Origin: Pseudomonas kairouanensis
Lineage (GTDB): Bacteria; Pseudomonadota; Gammaproteobacteria; Pseudomonadales; Pseudomonadaceae
Reading direction: 5' to 3'
NCBI RefSeq assembly: GCF_004682055.1
Contig: NZ_QUZU01000010.1
Location: forward strand, 1 to 64,000
Length of the DNA stretch: 64,000 nt
Shown here: positions 53,286-63,125 of the stretch, in pieces
Numbering within the stretch: position 1 is the stretch's first letter
Layout: the number at the start of each line of letters is the position of its first letter
Translations under genes and position numbers: made by a program
The notes under the pieces: model-generated
What the model saw: only the letters and a program-made list of their open reading frames with translations
The model's database searches: none
What the model was told of the DNA's origin: nothing

Positions 53286-54731
53286 ATGGCCGCAAACCAC
53301 ACCACCCCGTTGATCGAAAGGCGTTCGATCGACTACATCCCGGAAGCGGAAAGACACGGTCGTCTGTTCAGCCAGTTCACCCTGTGGATGGGCGCCAACC
53401 TGCAGATCACCGCGATTGTCACTGGGGCATTGGCCGTGGTGTTGGGCGGTGATGTGTTCTGGTCGTTGATGGGGCTGTTGATCGGCCAATTGATCGGCGG
53501 CGGCGTGATGGCGTTGCATGCGGCGCAAGGCCCCAAGCTGGGCCTGCCGCAGATGATCTCCAGCCGGGTGCAGTTCGGCGTGTATGGCGCGGCGATTCCG
53601 ATCGTGCTGGTGTGCCTGATGTACCTGGGGTTCACCGCCACTGGCACCGTGCTGTCCGGCCAGGCCTTGGGGCAGTTGTTTGGCGTCAGCGACAGCGTCG
53701 GCATTCTGATTTTCGCCAGTGTCATCGTGCTGGTCACGGTGCTGGGCTACCGGGTGATCCACTTCATCGGGCGTGTTGCCAGCGTCATTGGCGTGATCGC
53801 CTTTGTCTACCTGTTCAGCCGCTTGATGAGCCAGACCGATGTGGGCGCACTCTTGCAGATCCGCCACTTCAGCTGGAGCAGCTTTCTGCTGGCGGTGTCG
53901 CTTGCGGCCTCCTGGCAGATCGCCTTCGGCCCTTATGTGGCGGACTACTCACGTTACCTGCCGAGCAGCACCTCGTCGGTGAAAACCTTTTTCGCCGCAG
54001 GCCTGGGCTCGGTGATTGGGGCCCAGGTGGCGATGATCCTCGGTGTATTTGCCGCAGCCATGTCCAACGGGCAATTCGCCGGTCACGAAGTGGCCTACAT
54101 CGTCGGCTTGAGCGGCACGGGGGCCACGGCGGCGCTGCTGTATTTCAGCATCGCGTTCGGAAAAGTCACCATTTCCACGCTCAATTCCTATGGCAGCTTC
54201 ATGTGCATCGCCACCATCATCAGCGGCTTTCGTGGCCGCCTGGAGGTCACGCGTTTGCAGCGCCTGGTGTTTGTACTGGTGATTGTCGGCACGGCGACGC
54301 TGATCGCGCTGCTCGGCCAGCACTCGTTCCTCGGTGCATTCAAGTCCTTCATCCTGTTCCTGCTGGCGTTCTTCACGCCCTGGAGCGCGATCAACCTGGT
54401 GGACTACTACTGCATCACCCGCGAGCGCTACGACGTACCGGCGCTGGCCGATCCAAACGGTCGCTACGGCCGCTGGAACCTGCTGGGTATCAGCGTGTAC
54501 GTCTTCGGCGTGCTGGTGCAGTTGCCGTTCATCTCCACCAAGTTCTACACCGGCCCGCTGGTGGCTGCGCTGGGTGATGTGGATATCTCCTGGATCATCG
54601 GCCTGGTACTGCCCGCCGCCCTGTATTACCTGTGTGCAAAAAAATGGCACGGCACGGTGCCCGATCAACTGATCCTGCCCAAAGAGCAGGGCGCAATACC
54701 GACAACAAACGGGCTGGCTGCACAAGCCTGA
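53286..54731 (+). CDS. hutT: NCS1-family permease, probable urocanate transporter
   Basis: A 481-residue 12-helix transporter of the cytosine/purine (NCS1, CodB-like) family. Seen: SIDYIPEAERHGRLFSQFTLWM, the helix-1/2 GANLQITAIVTGAL, QMISSRVQFGVYGAAIPIVL and the helix-10 TPWSAINLVDYY segment. In the SBW25 hut operon the gene at this position encodes the urocanate-specific transporter, so urocanate is the likely substrate, although the family usually carries nucleobases. It lies between hutU and hutXWV. Confidence 0.85.
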   Translation: MAANHTTPLIERRSIDYIPEAERHGRLFSQFTLWMGANLQITAIVTGALAVVLGGDVFWSLMGLLIGQLIGGGVMALHAAQGPKLGLPQMISSRVQFGVYGAAIPIVLVCLMYLGFTATGTVLSGQALGQLFGVSDSVGILIFASVIVLVTVLGYRVIHFIGRVASVIGVIAFVYLFSRLMSQTDVGALLQIRHFSWSSFLLAVSLAASWQIAFGPYVADYSRYLPSSTSSVKTFFAAGLGSVIGAQVAMILGVFAAAMSNGQFAGHEVAYIVGLSGTGATAALLYFSIAFGKVTISTLNSYGSFMCIATIISGFRGRLEVTRLQRLVFVLVIVGTATLIALLGQHSFLGAFKSFILFLLAFFTPWSAINLVDYYCITRERYDVPALADPNGRYGRWNLLGISVYVFGVLVQLPFISTKFYTGPLVAALGDVDISWIIGLVLPAALYYLCAKKWHGTVPDQLILPKEQGAIPTTNGLAAQA

Positions 54732-54800
54732 TGGAACGTGGACAGGGCTGGATGCCTACTGACTGCCGTAATCCATTTCAAGATTGGGAGCGTCACAACA

Positions 54801-55766
54801 ATGAAAATGCATAAGACCCTGTTGGCCACTTTGCTCTCTGCGGGCGTGCTGGCCTCGGCTGGCGCCCAGGCGGCCGGCTGGTGCGAGTCCGGCAAGCCGG
54901 TGAAGTTCGCCGGCCTGAACTGGGAGAGCGGCATGCTGCTCACCGACATCCTGCAAACCGTGCTGGAAAAAGGCTACGACTGCAAAACCGACAGCCTGCC
55001 GGGTAACTCCATCACCATGGAGAACGCCCTGAGCAGCAATGACATCCAGGTGTTTGCCGAGGAATGGGTCGGCCGCAGCGAAGTCTGGAACAAGGCCGAG
55101 AAGGCCGGAAAAGTCGTCGGCGTTGGCGCTCCGGTTGTCGGTGCCATCGAAGGCTGGTACGTGCCGCGTTATGTGATCGAAGGCGACGCCAAGCGCAAGC
55201 TGGAAGCCAAGGCGCCAGACCTGAAAACCATCGCGGACCTGGCCAAGTACGCCTCGGTGTTCAAGGACCAGGAAGAACCGTCCAAGGGCCGCTTCTACAA
55301 CTGCCCGGCCGGCTGGACCTGCGAGCTGGACAACAGCGAAATGCTCAAAAGCTACGGCCTTGAAAATTCCTACACCAACTTCCGCCCAGGCACTGGCCCG
55401 GCGCTGGATGCGGCGGTGTTGTCGAGCTACAAGCGCGGCGAGCCGATCCTGTTCTACTACTGGTCGCCCACCCCGCTGATGGGTCAGGTCGACCTGGTGA
55501 AACTGGAAGAAAAACCCGGTGTGGATAAAAGCGTGAGCATCAAGGTCGGCCTGTCCAAGACCTTCCACGAGCAGGCCCCGGAACTGGTGGCCGTGCTGGA
55601 AAAGGTCAACCTGCCCATCGACCTGCTGAACCAGAACCTGGGCCGCATGGCCAAGGAGCGCATCGAGTCGCCGAAACTGGCGAAAATATTCCTCAAGGAA
55701 CATCCTGAGGTCTGGCACGCCTGGGTCAGCGACGAGGCCGCCAAGAAAATCGACGCGGCCTTGTAG
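54801..55766 (+). CDS. hutX: Histidine ABC transporter, periplasmic binding protein
   Basis: A 321-residue exported protein of the glycine betaine/OpuAC-type binding family. Signal peptide MKMHKTLLATLLSAGVLASAGAQA, with mature WCESGKPVKFAGLNWESGML. Aromatic residues typical of the ligand box occur in EEWVGRSEVWNKA, VIEGWYVPRYV-like and YYWSPTPLM segments. Within a hut operon it should bind histidine and deliver it to HutWV. ATG 54801 follows GGGAG; the upstream open frame would displace the signal peptide. Confidence 0.88.
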   Translation: MKMHKTLLATLLSAGVLASAGAQAAGWCESGKPVKFAGLNWESGMLLTDILQTVLEKGYDCKTDSLPGNSITMENALSSNDIQVFAEEWVGRSEVWNKAEKAGKVVGVGAPVVGAIEGWYVPRYVIEGDAKRKLEAKAPDLKTIADLAKYASVFKDQEEPSKGRFYNCPAGWTCELDNSEMLKSYGLENSYTNFRPGTGPALDAAVLSSYKRGEPILFYYWSPTPLMGQVDLVKLEEKPGVDKSVSIKVGLSKTFHEQAPELVAVLEKVNLPIDLLNQNLGRMAKERIESPKLAKIFLKEHPEVWHAWVSDEAAKKIDAAL

Positions 55767-55838
55767 GCCAAGCGCGCCCGGCTACCCTGAGGGGGCAGCC
55801 GGGCACCTGGCCACAACCCATTGGATCGAGAGCACGCT

Positions 55839-56690
55839 ATGTTTCCTGAGAGTTTTACGTTTTCCATCGCCGACTGGGTCAACGGTTGGGTGGACTCACT
55901 GGTCACCAACTACGGGGATGTGTTCCGGCACATCTCCGACACCCTGCTGTGGGCCATCGTCAACCTGGAAGGGCTGCTGCGCGCGGCGCCCTGGTGGTTG
56001 ATGCTGGTCATCGTCGGCGGCGTTGCCTGGCACGCCACACGCAAGGTGGTGACCACGGCGGTGATCGTCGGGTTGCTGTTCCTGGTGGGGGCGGTTGGCT
56101 TGTGGGACAAGCTGATGCAGACCCTGGCCTTGATGATGGTCGCTACGGTGATCTCGGTATTGATCGGCGTGCCGCTGGGCATCCTCTCGGCGCGCAGCAA
56201 TCGCCTGCGTTCGGTGCTGATGCCGCTGCTGGACATCATGCAGACCATGCCCAGCTTCGTGTACCTGATCCCGGTGTTGATGCTGTTCGGCCTGGGCAAG
56301 GTGCCGGCGATTTTCGCCACGGTGATCTACGCAGCGCCGCCGCTGATTCGCCTCACCGACCTGGGGATTCGCCAGGTTGATGGCGAAGTCATGGAAGCCA
56401 TCAACGCCTTCGGTGCCAACCGCTGGCAGCAACTGTTCGGCGTGCAACTGCCGCTGGCGCTGCCGAGCATCATGGCCGGCATCAACCAGACCACCATGAT
56501 GGCCCTGTCGATGGTGGTAATCGCCTCGATGATCGGCGCCCGTGGCCTGGGTGAAGACGTGCTGGTCGGCATCCAGACCCTCAACGTCGGGCGCGGCCTT
56601 GAAGCTGGCCTGGCAATCGTGATTCTCGCCGTGGTCATCGATCGCATTACCCAGGCCTATGGCCGTCCACGGCATGAGGCGAGCAAATGA
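55839..56690 (+). CDS. hutW: Histidine ABC transporter permease
   Basis: A 283-residue permease of the ProW/OpuAB type. The N-terminal part carries two helices, followed by the five-helix binding-protein-dependent transport core, including the EAA loop [20 protein letters not shown] that contacts HutV. Overlaps hutV by four bases (ATGA). Confidence 0.9.
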   Translation: MFPESFTFSIADWVNGWVDSLVTNYGDVFRHISDTLLWAIVNLEGLLRAAPWWLMLVIVGGVAWHATRKVVTTAVIVGLLFLVGAVGLWDKLMQTLALMMVATVISVLIGVPLGILSARSNRLRSVLMPLLDIMQTMPSFVYLIPVLMLFGLGKVPAIFATVIYAAPPLIRLTDLGIRQVDGEVMEAINAFGANRWQQLFGVQLPLALPSIMAGINQTTMMALSMVVIASMIGARGLGEDVLVGIQTLNVGRGLEAGLAIVILAVVIDRITQAYGRPRHEASK

Positions 56691-57511
56691 CCACTGTCAG
56701 CAAAATCGAAGTTAAAAACGTCTTCAAGATTTTTGGCGCCCGTTCCAAGGACGCGCTGTCGCTGATCGGCCAAGGCAAGAGCAAAGACCAGGTGCTGGCC
56801 GAGACTGGCTGCGTGGTCGGTGTGAACGACTTGTCGCTGAGCATTGGCACTGGCGAGATCTTCGTGATCATGGGGCTGTCGGGTTCCGGCAAGTCCACGC
56901 TGGTGCGCCACTTCAACCGCCTGATCGACCCCACCAGCGGCGCGATCCTGGTGGACGGCGAAGACATCCTGCAACTGGACATGGAAGCCCTGCGCCAATT
57001 TCGTCGGCACAAGATCAGCATGGTGTTCCAGAGCTTCGGCCTGCTGCCCCACAAGAGCGTGCTCGACAACGTTGCCTACGGCCTGAAAGTGCGTGGCGAG
57101 AGCAAGCAAGTGTGTGCCGAGCGCGCCCTGCACTGGATCGAAACCGTGGGCCTGAAGGGCTACGAAAACAAATACCCGCACCAGCTCTCCGGCGGCATGC
57201 GCCAACGTGTTGGCCTGGCCCGTGCGTTGGCGGCCGACACTGACATCATCCTGATGGACGAAGCCTTCAGCGCCCTCGACCCGCTGATCCGCGCCGAGAT
57301 GCAGGACCAGTTGCTGGAGCTGCAAAAGACCTTGCACAAGACCATCGTGTTCATTACCCACGACCTCGACGAGGCCGTGCGTATCGGCAACCGCATTGCG
57401 ATCCTCAAGGACGGCAAGTTGATCCAGGTCGGCACGCCCCGCGAGATCCTGCATTCGCCGGCGGATGAGTATGTGGACCGGTTTGTTCAGCGGCGGGCGG
57501 CGGTGGTCTGA
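56687..57511 (+). CDS. hutV: Histidine ABC transporter ATPase
   Basis: A 274-residue ProV-like ATPase. Walker [11 protein letters not shown]-loop [13 protein letters not shown], signature [15 protein letters not shown] and Walker [13 protein letters not shown] are intact. The first 45 residues ([20 protein letters not shown]) are the long ProV-type lead-in, but the C-terminal CBS domains of ProV are absent. Confidence 0.92.
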   Translation: MTTVSKIEVKNVFKIFGARSKDALSLIGQGKSKDQVLAETGCVVGVNDLSLSIGTGEIFVIMGLSGSGKSTLVRHFNRLIDPTSGAILVDGEDILQLDMEALRQFRRHKISMVFQSFGLLPHKSVLDNVAYGLKVRGESKQVCAERALHWIETVGLKGYENKYPHQLSGGMRQRVGLARALAADTDIILMDEAFSALDPLIRAEMQDQLLELQKTLHKTIVFITHDLDEAVRIGNRIAILKDGKLIQVGTPREILHSPADEYVDRFVQRRAAVV

Positions 57512-57540
57512 GCCGGGTTTTGTGGTGAGGCTGCTGGCCT

Positions 57541-57631
57541 CATCGGGAGCAAGCCCCCTCCCACCCTGACGGTGTTCACAAATCAAAATCTGTGAATGCC
57601 GTAAATGTGGGAGGGGGCTTGCCCCCGATAG
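57541..57631. repeat. REP pair in reversed arrangement inside the hut operon
   Basis: CATCGGGAGCAAGCCCCCTC at left and GAGGGGGCTTGCCCCCGATA at right: GTGGGAGGGGGCTTGC-family arms with outer ends inward, between hutV and hutH1. Confidence 0.85.
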
Positions 57632-57670
57632 GGCCAGCACAGCCACACAAGCATTCAAGAAGGTATGAAG

Positions 57671-59179
57671 ATGTCCCAGCCAACAAAAATCACCATCGCC
57701 AACACCCCATTACGTTGGCAGGACGTAACCGCCGTCGCCCGCCACGGCGCCGCCCTCGAACTCTCGGGCCAAGCCTGGGCCCGCATCGACAACGCCCAGG
57801 CCATCGTGCAGCGCATCGTCACCAGCGGCGAACGCGCCTACGGCGTCAACACCGGCCTGGGTGCGCTGTGCAATGTCTCGCTTGAGGGTGAACAACTCAG
57901 CCAGCTGTCGCGCAGTACGCTGCTGAGCCACGCCTGCGGCGTCGGCCCGGTGCTGAGCGACGAGCAAACCCGCGCCATCATCTGCACCGCCATCATCAAT
58001 TACAGCCAGGGCAAATCCGGCCTGCATCCCCAGGTGGTGCATGCATTGCTGGCGCTGCTCAACCACGGCATCACGCCGCAGGTGCCGTCCCAGGGTTCGG
58101 TGGGTTATTTGACCCACATGGCCCATGTCGGCGTGGCGCTGTTGGGTGTGGGCAATGTGAGTTACCGGGGCCAGATCGTTCCGGCGCAACAGGCCCTGAG
58201 CGCCGAAGGCTTGCAGCCGGTGGTGCTGGGCGCCAAGGACGGCCTGTGCCTGGTCAACGGCACGCCGTGCATGACCGGCCTGAGTTGCCTGGCCCTGGCC
58301 GACGCCCATCACTTGTTGCAATGGGCCGACGTGATCGGCGCCATGAGCTTCGAAGCCCAGCGCGGGCAAATCGACGCGTTTGACGAAGAAATCATCGCCC
58401 TCAAGCCGCACCCCGGCATGCAACACGTCGGCATCAACCTGCGCGCATTGCTCGACGGCAGCGAAGTGATTGCCAGCAGCAAGGGCATCCGTACCCAGGA
58501 CGCCTTGAGCATCCGCTCGATCCCGCAGATTCACGGTGCGGCCCGCGACCAGGTGGAACATGCCACGCGCCAGGTCGAGACCGAACTCAACAGCGCCACC
58601 GACAACCCACTGCTGCTCGGCACGCCGGACAACTACCGCGTGGTGTCCCAGGCCAACCCCCACGGGCAATCGGTGGCCTTGGCAGCGGACATGCTGGCGA
58701 TTGCCATGGCCGAAATCGGTTCAGTGGCCGAACGCCGCCTGGACCGCCTGATCAACCCTCACGTCAGCGGCTTGCCGGCGTTCCTGGTCAGCAACCCAGG
58801 GGTCAACTCCGGGATGATGATCGTGCAGTACGTGGCCGCGTCCCTGTGTGGGCAAAACCGCCAGTTGGCGCAACCGGCGGTACTCGACAACTTCGTCACC
58901 TCGGGCCTGCAGGAAGACCACCTGAGCATGGGTACCAACGCCGCGCTCAAGCTGCATCAGCTGTTGGCCAACGTCACCCAGATCCTCGCCATCGAGTACT
59001 TGCTGGCGGCCCAGGCCTTCGAATTCTTGAAAGACCAGCGTTTCGGCGTCGGCACCGACCGCGCCTGGCGTTTGCTGCGTGAAGTGGTGCCGGCCTATGA
59101 GCAGGACCGTTGGTTGGCGCCGGACATTGCCGCCGCCGCCCAACTGCTCAAAGACACCCCATTACCGAATTTGCACTGA
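57671..59179 (+). CDS. hutH1: Histidine ammonia-lyase paralogue lacking the MIO tripeptide
   Basis: A 502-residue member of the HAL/PAL family. The fold signatures remain: AYGVNTGLGALCNVS, ELNSATDNPLLLG, FLVSNPGVNSGMM and TSGLQEDHLSMG. However, the MIO cofactor loop, [15 protein letters not shown] in HutH2, reads GSVGYLTHMAHV (residues 142-153), as if Ala-Ser-Gly had been cleanly deleted and the next residues altered. Without MIO it cannot deaminate histidine by the known chemistry. One of two hutH copies in SBW25 is reported non-functional, which fits. ATG 57665 (MKM) is an alternative start. Confidence 0.9.
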   Translation: MSQPTKITIANTPLRWQDVTAVARHGAALELSGQAWARIDNAQAIVQRIVTSGERAYGVNTGLGALCNVSLEGEQLSQLSRSTLLSHACGVGPVLSDEQTRAIICTAIINYSQGKSGLHPQVVHALLALLNHGITPQVPSQGSVGYLTHMAHVGVALLGVGNVSYRGQIVPAQQALSAEGLQPVVLGAKDGLCLVNGTPCMTGLSCLALADAHHLLQWADVIGAMSFEAQRGQIDAFDEEIIALKPHPGMQHVGINLRALLDGSEVIASSKGIRTQDALSIRSIPQIHGAARDQVEHATRQVETELNSATDNPLLLGTPDNYRVVSQANPHGQSVALAADMLAIAMAEIGSVAERRLDRLINPHVSGLPAFLVSNPGVNSGMMIVQYVAASLCGQNRQLAQPAVLDNFVTSGLQEDHLSMGTNAALKLHQLLANVTQILAIEYLLAAQAFEFLKDQRFGVGTDRAWRLLREVVPAYEQDRWLAPDIAAAAQLLKDTPLPNLH

Positions 59180-59203
59180 ACAATAATCACAAGGAGCACG
59201 AAC

Positions 59204-60736
59204 GTGACTGCGCTTAATCTGATCCCAGGCCAACTGAGCCTCGCCCAACTGCGGGCCATCTACCAGCAGCCCGTGACCCTCCGCCTGGATAGCAGCGCCA
59301 CGGCGCAGATCGACGCCAGCGTGGCCTGTGTGGAGCAGATTCTCGCCGAGAACCGCACTGCCTACGGCATCAACACCGGTTTCGGCCTGCTGGCTTCCAC
59401 GCGCATCGCCAGCGAAGACCTGGAAAACCTCCAGCGCTCCCTGGTGCTGTCCCACGCCGCCGGTGTGGGTGAGCCCATCAGCGACGCGCTGGTGCGGTTG
59501 GTCATGGTGCTCAAGGTCAACAGCCTCAGCCGTGGGTTCTCCGGCATTCGTCGGCAGGTGATCGACGCATTGATCGCGCTGATCAACGCCGAGGTGTACC
59601 CGCACATTCCGTTGAAAGGTTCGGTGGGCGCTTCCGGTGACCTGGCGCCATTGGCGCACATGTCCCTGGTGCTGCTGGGCGAAGGCAAGGCGCGCTACAA
59701 AGGTGAATGGCTGGAAGCGACCGAAGCGCTGAAAGTCGCAGGCCTTGCGCCGCTGACCCTCGCCGCCAAAGAAGGCCTGGCGCTGCTCAATGGCACCCAG
59801 GTGTCCACCGCCTACGCCCTGCGTGGCCTGTTCGAAGGCGAAGATCTGTTTGCAGGTGCCCTGGCTTGCGGCGGCCTTACAGTGGAAGCCGTGCTGGGCT
59901 CGCGCTCGCCATTCGACGCACGTATTCACGCAGCACGCGGCCAGCGTGGGCAAATCGACTCGGCAGCCGCTTATCGTGACCTGCTGGGCGAGAGCAGCCA
60001 GGTGTCCCAGTCGCACCAGAATTGCGACAAGGTGCAAGACCCGTATTCCCTGCGCTGCCAGCCGCAAGTCATGGGCGCCTGCCTGACCCAGTTCCGTCAG
60101 GCCGCCGAAGTGCTGGTGGTAGAGGCCAACGCCGTGTCGGACAACCCGCTGGTATTTGCCGCCGAAGGCGATGTGATCTCCGGCGGTAACTTCCACGCCG
60201 AGCCTGTGGCCATGGCTGCCGACAACATGGCGCTGGCCATCGCTGAAATCGGCTCCCTGAGCGAGCGCCGCATCTCGCTGATGATGGATAAGCACATGTC
60301 CCAACTGCCGCCGTTTCTGGTGGGCAATGGTGGGGTCAACTCCGGCTTCATGATCGCCCAGGTCACCGCCGCCGCCCTCGCCAGCGAGAACAAGGCGCTG
60401 GCCCATCCCCATAGCGTCGACAGCCTGCCCACTTCCGCCAACCAGGAAGACCACGTGTCCATGGCCCCGGCTGCGGGCAAGCGCCTGTGGGAAATGGCCG
60501 AGAACACCCGTGGCATCCTTGCCGTGGAATGGCTGGCCGCCTGCCAGGGCCTGGACCTGCGCGAAGGCCTGAAGACCTCGCCAAAACTGGAAAAAGCCCG
60601 TGGCATCCTGCGCAGCAAAGTTGCGTTTTATGACAAAGACCGTTTCTTCGCACCGGACATCATCGCCGCCAGCGAACTGCTTGCCAGCCGCTGCCTGAGC
60701 GACCTGGTGCCAACCAACCTGCTGCCTAGCCTATAA
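59204..60736 (+). CDS. hutH2: Histidine ammonia-lyase (functional copy)
   Basis: A 510-residue enzyme that converts histidine to urocanate and ammonia, step one of the pathway. The MIO-forming Ala143-Ser144-Gly145 is present in [20 protein letters not shown], with [33 protein letters not shown] and [16 protein letters not shown] start at 59204 with AAGGAG upstream. It lies 24 bases after hutH1. Confidence 0.97.
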   Translation: MTALNLIPGQLSLAQLRAIYQQPVTLRLDSSATAQIDASVACVEQILAENRTAYGINTGFGLLASTRIASEDLENLQRSLVLSHAAGVGEPISDALVRLVMVLKVNSLSRGFSGIRRQVIDALIALINAEVYPHIPLKGSVGASGDLAPLAHMSLVLLGEGKARYKGEWLEATEALKVAGLAPLTLAAKEGLALLNGTQVSTAYALRGLFEGEDLFAGALACGGLTVEAVLGSRSPFDARIHAARGQRGQIDSAAAYRDLLGESSQVSQSHQNCDKVQDPYSLRCQPQVMGACLTQFRQAAEVLVVEANAVSDNPLVFAAEGDVISGGNFHAEPVAMAADNMALAIAEIGSLSERRISLMMDKHMSQLPPFLVGNGGVNSGFMIAQVTAAALASENKALAHPHSVDSLPTSANQEDHVSMAPAAGKRLWEMAENTRGILAVEWLAACQGLDLREGLKTSPKLEKARGILRSKVAFYDKDRFFAPDIIAASELLASRCLSDLVPTNLLPSL

Positions 60737-60739
60737 CCT

Positions 60740-60840
60740 TGTAGGAGCGAGCTTGCTCGCGAAAATCTCAAGACCGCCGCGGGGTGTCAGGCTCCCTGCG
60801 TCATCGTTGACGTTTTTCGCGAGCAAGCTCGCTCCTACAG
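60740..60840. repeat. REP doublet (REPIN), GTAGGAGCGAGCTTGC family
   Basis: Perfect inverted arms TGTAGGAGCGAGCTTGCTCG and CGAGCAAGCTCGCTCCTACA filling the whole gap between hutH2 and hutI, where a histidine permease gene would be expected. Confidence 0.92.
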
Positions 60841-60868
60841 GGGTTAATCATCACTAACGGAGGCGTGG

Positions 60869-62074
60869 ATGAAAACGCTTTGGCAACACTGTCACGTCGC
60901 AACGATGGCGAGTGGTACCTACTCGATCATCGAGGATGCCGCCTTGGTTACCGCAGGTTCGCTCATCGAGTGGATCGGCCCGCGCAGCCAAGCCCCTACG
61001 GCGGATTACACCCAGGTGCATGACCTGCAAGGCGCGTGGGTCACTCCCGGCCTGATCGACTGCCACACCCACACCGTGTTCGGTGGCAACCGCAGTGGCG
61101 AGTTCGAACAACGCCTGCAAGGTGTGAGCTATGCCGAAATTGCCGCCCAGGGTGGCGGTATTGCCAGCACCGTGCGCGCCACTCGCGCAGCAACGGAAGA
61201 TGAACTGTTCGCAAGCGCCCACAAGCGCCTGCGCAGTTTGCTGCGCGACGGCGTGACCACGGTGGAGATCAAATCCGGCTACGGCCTGGACCTGGCCAAC
61301 GAACGCAAAATGCTGCGGGTGGCGCGCCGTCTCGGCGAAGCGCTGCCGGTGAGCGTGCGCGCCACTTGCCTGGCGGCCCACGCGTTACCGCCGGAGTACA
61401 AGGACCGTGCCGACGACTACATCGAGCACATCTGCAGCGAAATGCTCCCCGCCCTGGCGGCCGAAGGGCTGGTGGATGCGGTGGATGCGTTCTGCGAATA
61501 CCTGGCGTTTTCCACCGAGCAGGTGGAGCGGGTGTTCAAGGTGGCCCAGCAGCTGGGGCTGCCGGTGAAGCTGCACGCCGAGCAACTTTCGTCGCTGCAC
61601 GGCTCCAGCCTGGCGGCGCGTTACCAGGCGTTGTCGGCGGATCATCTGGAATTCATGACCGAAGAAGACGCCATCGCCATGGCCGCGTCCGGCACCGTCG
61701 CGGTGTTGCTGCCAGGGGCATTCTATTTTCTACGGGAAACCCAGCTGCCGCCGATGGATGCTTTGCGCAAGCACGGTGTAAAGATCGCCATCGCCAGCGA
61801 CCTCAACCCCGGCACCTCGCCGGCCTTGTCTGTACGCCTGATGCTGAACATGGCCTGCACCCTGTTCCGCATGACCCCGGAGGAAGCCCTGGCCGGTGCC
61901 ACTCAGCACGCAGCCACCGCACTGGGCATGGGTGACACCCATGGCTCGCTGGAAGTGGGCAAGGTTGCGGATTTTGTCGCCTGGCAGATCGATCGCCCGG
62001 CCGATCTGGCGTATTGGCTGGGCGGCGAGCTGGATAAACGCGTCGTGCGCCATGGCGTCGACGTCTGTGTATAA
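60869..62074 (+). CDS. hutI: Imidazolonepropionase
   Basis: A 401-residue metallo-amidohydrolase that opens the imidazolone ring to give formimidoylglutamate, step three. Seen: [20 protein letters not shown] with zinc ligands, the catalytic-site [34 protein letters not shown] and the late [23 protein letters not shown] 60869 follows GGAGG. Confidence 0.97.
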   Translation: MKTLWQHCHVATMASGTYSIIEDAALVTAGSLIEWIGPRSQAPTADYTQVHDLQGAWVTPGLIDCHTHTVFGGNRSGEFEQRLQGVSYAEIAAQGGGIASTVRATRAATEDELFASAHKRLRSLLRDGVTTVEIKSGYGLDLANERKMLRVARRLGEALPVSVRATCLAAHALPPEYKDRADDYIEHICSEMLPALAAEGLVDAVDAFCEYLAFSTEQVERVFKVAQQLGLPVKLHAEQLSSLHGSSLAARYQALSADHLEFMTEEDAIAMAASGTVAVLLPGAFYFLRETQLPPMDALRKHGVKIAIASDLNPGTSPALSVRLMLNMACTLFRMTPEEALAGATQHAATALGMGDTHGSLEVGKVADFVAWQIDRPADLAYWLGGELDKRVVRHGVDVCV

Positions 62075-62085
62075 GGAGCATTGCT

Positions 62086-62886
62086 GTGGATAAGGTTCTG
62101 ACATTCAAACAAGGCCGCGTACCGCTGCTGATCAGCATGCCCCACGCCGGCCTGCGCCTGACGCCTGCGGTGCAGGCCGGGCTGATCCCCGAGGCGCAAA
62201 GCCTGCCGGACACCGACTGGCATATCCCCACGCTATATGACTTTGCCGACGAACTCGGCGCCAGCACCTTGGCCGCCGAATACTCACGCTTTGTGATTGA
62301 CCTGAATCGGCCATCCGACGACAAACCGCTGTACACCGGCGCCACCACCGGCCTGTACCCGGCCACGCTGTTCGATGGCGTGCCACTGTTCAATGAGGGC
62401 CAGGTGCCCAGCGAGACCGAACGCGCCAGCTACCTGCAAAAAATCTGGGGCCCGTACCACCGCACCCTGCAAGAAGAACTGGCACGGCTCAAGGCCGAGT
62501 TCGGCTACGCCTTGCTGTTCGATGCGCACTCGATCCGCTCAGTGATCCCGCACCTGTTTGAGGGCAAGCTGCCGGACTTCAACCTTGGCACCTTCAACGG
62601 CGCCGCGTGTGATCCGCAATTGGCCAGCCAGCTGGAAGCCATCTGCGCCCAGCATCCGCAGTACACCCATGTGCTGAACGGGCGCTTCAAGGGCGGCCAT
62701 ATCACCCGCCATTACGGCGACCCAGCGCAGGATATTCATGCGGTGCAGCTGGAGTTGTGCCAGAGCACGTATATGGAAGAGGTCGAGCCGTTTCGCTATC
62801 GCGAGGATTTGGCCGCGCCTACCCAGGTGGTGTTGAAGCAATTGCTGCAAGGCCTGCTTGCGTGGGCTCACCGCAGATATAGCTGA
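62086..62886 (+). CDS. hutG: N-formylglutamate deformylase
   Basis: A 266-residue hydrolase that releases formate and glutamate from N-formylglutamate, the last step after HutF. Seen: LLISMPHAGLRLTP, DTDWHIPTLYDFADELGAST, FVIDLNRPSDDKPLYTG, LLFDAHSIRSVIP and RFKGGHITRHYGDP. GTG start at 62086, 11 bases after hutI. Confidence 0.96.
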   Translation: MDKVLTFKQGRVPLLISMPHAGLRLTPAVQAGLIPEAQSLPDTDWHIPTLYDFADELGASTLAAEYSRFVIDLNRPSDDKPLYTGATTGLYPATLFDGVPLFNEGQVPSETERASYLQKIWGPYHRTLQEELARLKAEFGYALLFDAHSIRSVIPHLFEGKLPDFNLGTFNGAACDPQLASQLEAICAQHPQYTHVLNGRFKGGHITRHYGDPAQDIHAVQLELCQSTYMEEVEPFRYREDLAAPTQVVLKQLLQGLLAWAHRRYS

Positions 62887-62901
62887 CGGTATAACAATCA
62901 A

Positions 62902-62994
62902 AATGTGGGAGCGGGCTTGCTCGCGAATACGCAGCGTCAGCCACCGAATCTGTCGGCTGGCACACCGCATTCGCGAGCAAGCCTGCTCCCACAG
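62902..62994. repeat. REP doublet (REPIN), GTGGGAGCGGGCTTGC family
   Basis: Inverted arms AATGTGGGAGCGGGCTTGCT and AGCAAGCCTGCTCCCACA (one mismatch) closing the hut operon. Confidence 0.9.
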
Positions 62995-63125
62995 GGGACT
63001 GCGGTGTTTTCAAAACTGGGGAAAGCGCTCAAGGACATGCTCATTGCACAATTCGGGTTTATAGTGCCAGACGGCAAAATAATAGACGTCCCCCCAGGGA
63101 TGAACTCGACCCCCTACGGAGCGCG

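Noticed and set aside
2411..62994. Repeated palindromes as a possible CRISPR array
   Set aside because: Copies are scattered singly between genes, not regularly spaced, and no cas genes are present.
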